Of a stretch of 7,051 bases of DNA, positions 5,530-7,051 are shown piece after piece. The stretch is from Candidatus Woesearchaeota archaeon (GTDB taxonomy: Archaea; Nanobdellota; Nanobdellia; Woesearchaeales; GW2011-AR4). Under the pieces are notes generated by a model. The model was not told the origin of the DNA. It saw nothing but the letters and a program-made list of their open reading frames with translations, and did no database searches. The stretch lies in the NCBI GenBank assembly GCA_016185955.1, contig JACPMQ010000029.1, positions 1 through 7,051 on the forward strand. Reading direction: 5' to 3'. Position 1 is the stretch's first letter. Every line of letters starts with the position of its first letter. The translations under genes were made by a program, and so were the position numbers.

Positions 5530-6741
5530 TTACAAGAACTCAATCAGCTTATATTGCTGCTGCATTTTTTTCAAAAGGATGCTTTTTTTTATAATAGCTG
5601 TTAAGTCCACATTAAACTTTTTCTTTGCAAGTTTTTTTGCATATTCAATCATCAATTCTTTTGAGGAGAATTCTATAGGCTTGCTGCTCATAGCTTTTCT
5701 AGCAGCTTCCCTCGTTACAAATACTCCTAAAGGCAAAGTGTAATCCCCGCTTATAAAGCGAAGCGCCAAGACACTTCCCTGTTTTTTCATTTCTTTTAAT
5801 TTCTCAAGAACTGCCAATCTTACAGTGTAATAGCCGCCGGCAGTATTTTTTGCATAATACTTTCTTCCATCATAAGGCTCGTAATCAGCCATATAATTAT
5901 TTGCATTAGAAATATGCATTTCAAATAGCTCATAGCTCCAAACTTCCGGAAACATCAAAATCAGGTAATAATTTCCAAGATAATTTCCAAAAAATGCAGA
6001 ATAATTTGCCTGACTGCATTTTTTAATTTCATTGATTAAATGCTTTCCAATTATATCATCGGTTGCAGTAATGCTCCATCTTGTCGGCACTAACTTGCGG
6101 TTTTTTCCAATCCCAATATTTCCAACGCTTAAAATTCTGCTTAAAAAATTCTCATCAAAATTGCTTTCATAAAGGTAGATTATTGCATCATTCGCCTTCA
6201 GATCATTGTCATAATAAACCTTCTGCACCTTTGTGTGTATTTTTGGATTTTCCGTAAGTTTGGCTTTTTTTAGCTCTGCATATGGTCCTGTAGGAGCTAT
6301 AAAATTGTCGTAATTAATCCTAAAGCGGGGCTTTTCCTTAAGCAATATGTCAATGTCTACAGGCTTTGAAGACATGCTTGCTTCCCGATTTAATTCCAGA
6401 AAGCTGTTTCTTGCCTTAACATTAATGCTTGTGCGTGAATTTATTAGGGATGAGCGAAAATCAATTATCTGAGGTATCTGAAAATTATTATAAGCCCAGT
6501 ATTTAGGCGCATCATAAAGCCATGCATCTTCTTTTTCTTCCGGAGTTGTTAAAATCCCGATATTTATATTTGGATAATTATATCTTCCCACAAATGGAGC
6601 TACACTATCGCTTGAAAAATTTTCTTTTGCGATAATTTTTTTTACTTTGAGCATGGAATAAGCCTTTGCGCAAATAGGGCAATTAACATTGCCACAATTA
6701 AATAGCGGATGGTTCTTAACAGTATATTTGGGAAGCTGCAT
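5530..6741 (-). CDS. nreA: Archaeal DNA repair protein NreA
   Basis: This member of the archaeal Nre family is linked to DNA damage repair and to the sliding clamp PCNA. The 403-aa length is usual. The N-terminus carries a zinc-finger-like cluster, Cys16, Cys21 and Cys24 in CGNVNCPICAK, with His11 nearby. Family segments follow: FVGRYNYPNINIG (50-62), VPTRWSITATD (218-228) and AGGYYTVRLAVLE (301-313). The extreme C-terminus is a textbook PCNA-interacting motif, QYKLIEFL (396-403), matching QxxLxxFL, encoded at 5533-5556. The start at 6741 has no Shine-Dalgarno. It is supported by the zinc cluster close behind it and by an in-frame stop 15 nt upstream. The gene lies between two inverted copies of the family A repeat and is apparently transcribed alone. 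In euryarchaea the family has been connected to resistance to DNA cross-linking damage; the role here is inferred from the family. Confidence 0.95.
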   Translation of the reverse strand: MQLPKYTVKNHPLFNCGNVNCPICAKAYSMLKVKKIIAKENFSSDSVAPFVGRYNYPNINIGILTTPEEKEDAWLYDAPKYWAYNNFQIPQIIDFRSSLINSRTSINVKARNSFLELNREASMSSKPVDIDILLKEKPRFRINYDNFIAPTGPYAELKKAKLTENPKIHTKVQKVYYDNDLKANDAIIYLYESNFDENFLSRILSVGNIGIGKNRKLVPTRWSITATDDIIGKHLINEIKKCSQANYSAFFGNYLGNYYLILMFPEVWSYELFEMHISNANNYMADYEPYDGRKYYAKNTAGGYYTVRLAVLEKLKEMKKQGSVLALRFISGDYTLPLGVFVTREAARKAMSSKPIEFSSKELMIEYAKKLAKKKFNVDLTAIIKKSILLKKMQQQYKLIEFL

Positions 6742-6765
6742 AATTAAGCCATGAAGCTATAAACA

Positions 6766-6773
6766 AATTAAAG
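6766..6773 (-). promoter_or_regulatory. Possible TATA region of nreA
   Basis: On the minus strand CTTTAATT is centred about 27-28 nt before the ATG at 6741, preceded by an A-rich AAAAAC. TTTATA nearer the gene (centred about 20 nt away) is an alternative but stands too close for the usual spacing. Either way a leaderless or nearly leaderless transcript is likely. Confidence 0.4.
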
Positions 6774-6800
6774 GTTTTTGGTTTGCAGATACATATTTCA

Positions 6801-7005
6801 GTAACTGCTAACACTCCATAAGAGGTTTTTGCGAAAGTCGGTGCTTGTGCGCAATTGCCAATTCAGAAAATTCCATAGGATTGTGATAAACGACCTGAGC
6901 AATGCCGCAGCATTGCGAAGTTGAGAGGCATTTAAGGCTCCGCACAAGCACAATTAGACTTTCGCAAAAACCCTGCTTCTCGGACAAATCTATATTGTCA
7001 GATAC
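6801..7005 (+). mobile_element. MITE-like element, family A copy A3, with a decayed right end
   Basis: The left end is an intact GTAACTGCTAACA (6801-6813). GGTTTTTGCGAAAGTC (6824-6839) pairs with 6957-6972, and GTGCTTGTGCG (6841-6851) pairs with 6941-6951. The apical hairpin is GCAATGC, loop CGCA, GCATTGC (6899-6916). The right outer box has decayed to about TGTCAGATAC (6996-7005), and no flanking target duplication can be seen. It shares 76 identical nt with A2 (in inverted orientation), and 6856-6890 matches 93-127 of A1 exactly over 35 nt. It lies about 30 nt upstream of the nreA TATA region. Confidence 0.85.
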
Positions 7006-7013
7006 CTTTTTTA

Positions 7014-7026
7014 GTGACTGCTAACA
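7014..7026 (+). repeat. Possible left end of a further family A element
   Basis: GTGACTGCTAACA differs by one base from the family A outer box and is in the same orientation as the A3 left end. The sequence that follows, up to the window edge, does not clearly match A1, A2 or A3. It may be the start of a diverged neighbour element or a remnant. Confidence 0.5.
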
Positions 7027-7051
7027 ATATAAGTGGCTGCTCCAGAGCCGC

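Noticed and set aside
6786..7005. CAGATAC at 6786-6792 and 6999-7005 as a target duplication of A3
   Set aside because: The left copy lies 8 nt outside the element end, whereas the right copy overlaps the decayed terminal box. The positions do not fit a duplication.
1..7051. CRISPR array
   Set aside because: The repeats are dispersed or inverted and of unequal spacing. No regularly spaced direct repeats with unique spacers are present.

Overview
The window looks like an AT-rich archaeal chromosome, probably from a small-genome (DPANN-like) lineage; the archaeal call is firm and the lineage is only an inference. It carries two markedly archaeal genes, the replication factor C large subunit and the PCNA-associated repair protein NreA. 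Several genes have a TATA-like box centred about 27 nt before the ATG, as expected for leaderless archaeal transcripts. The one clear second gene of an operon (panB) has a Shine-Dalgarno sequence instead.

Layout. Positions 1-385 hold a near-perfect palindrome with no credible gene. A plus-strand block follows: a CorA-family channel (406-1581), a hairpin (1585-1621), rfcL (1644-2852) and panB (2866-3636), the last two forming an operon. A different MITE-like element (3673-3814) with an 8-bp target duplication precedes a small predicted lipoprotein gene (3863-4390). That gene converges, across a shared hairpin, on an unrecognised minus-strand gene (4438-5244). Then come a 205-bp mobile-element-like repeat (5291-5495), nreA on the minus strand (5530-6741), and a second copy of the repeat in the opposite orientation (6801-7005). 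A fragment resembling the end of a further copy lies at 7014-7026.

The genes are mostly housekeeping: ion transport, clamp loading, repair and pantothenate/CoA synthesis. RfcL and NreA are both linked to the PCNA clamp. The RfcL here lacks a C-terminal PCNA-binding tail, whereas NreA has a clear one.

The unusual content is the non-coding DNA. There are at least two families of palindromic non-autonomous elements. Family A has three copies, sharing an outer box GTAACTGCTAACA, an inner stem GGTTTTTGCGAAAGTC, a GTGCTTGTGCG stem and an apical hairpin that changes on both sides while staying paired. Family B has one copy. Each copy lies directly upstream of a gene's core promoter. A third, short hairpin family (outer stem AAAATTCCAC) sits at gene ends and also forms the centre of the first palindrome. 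No transposase is present, so mobilisation would have to be in trans.
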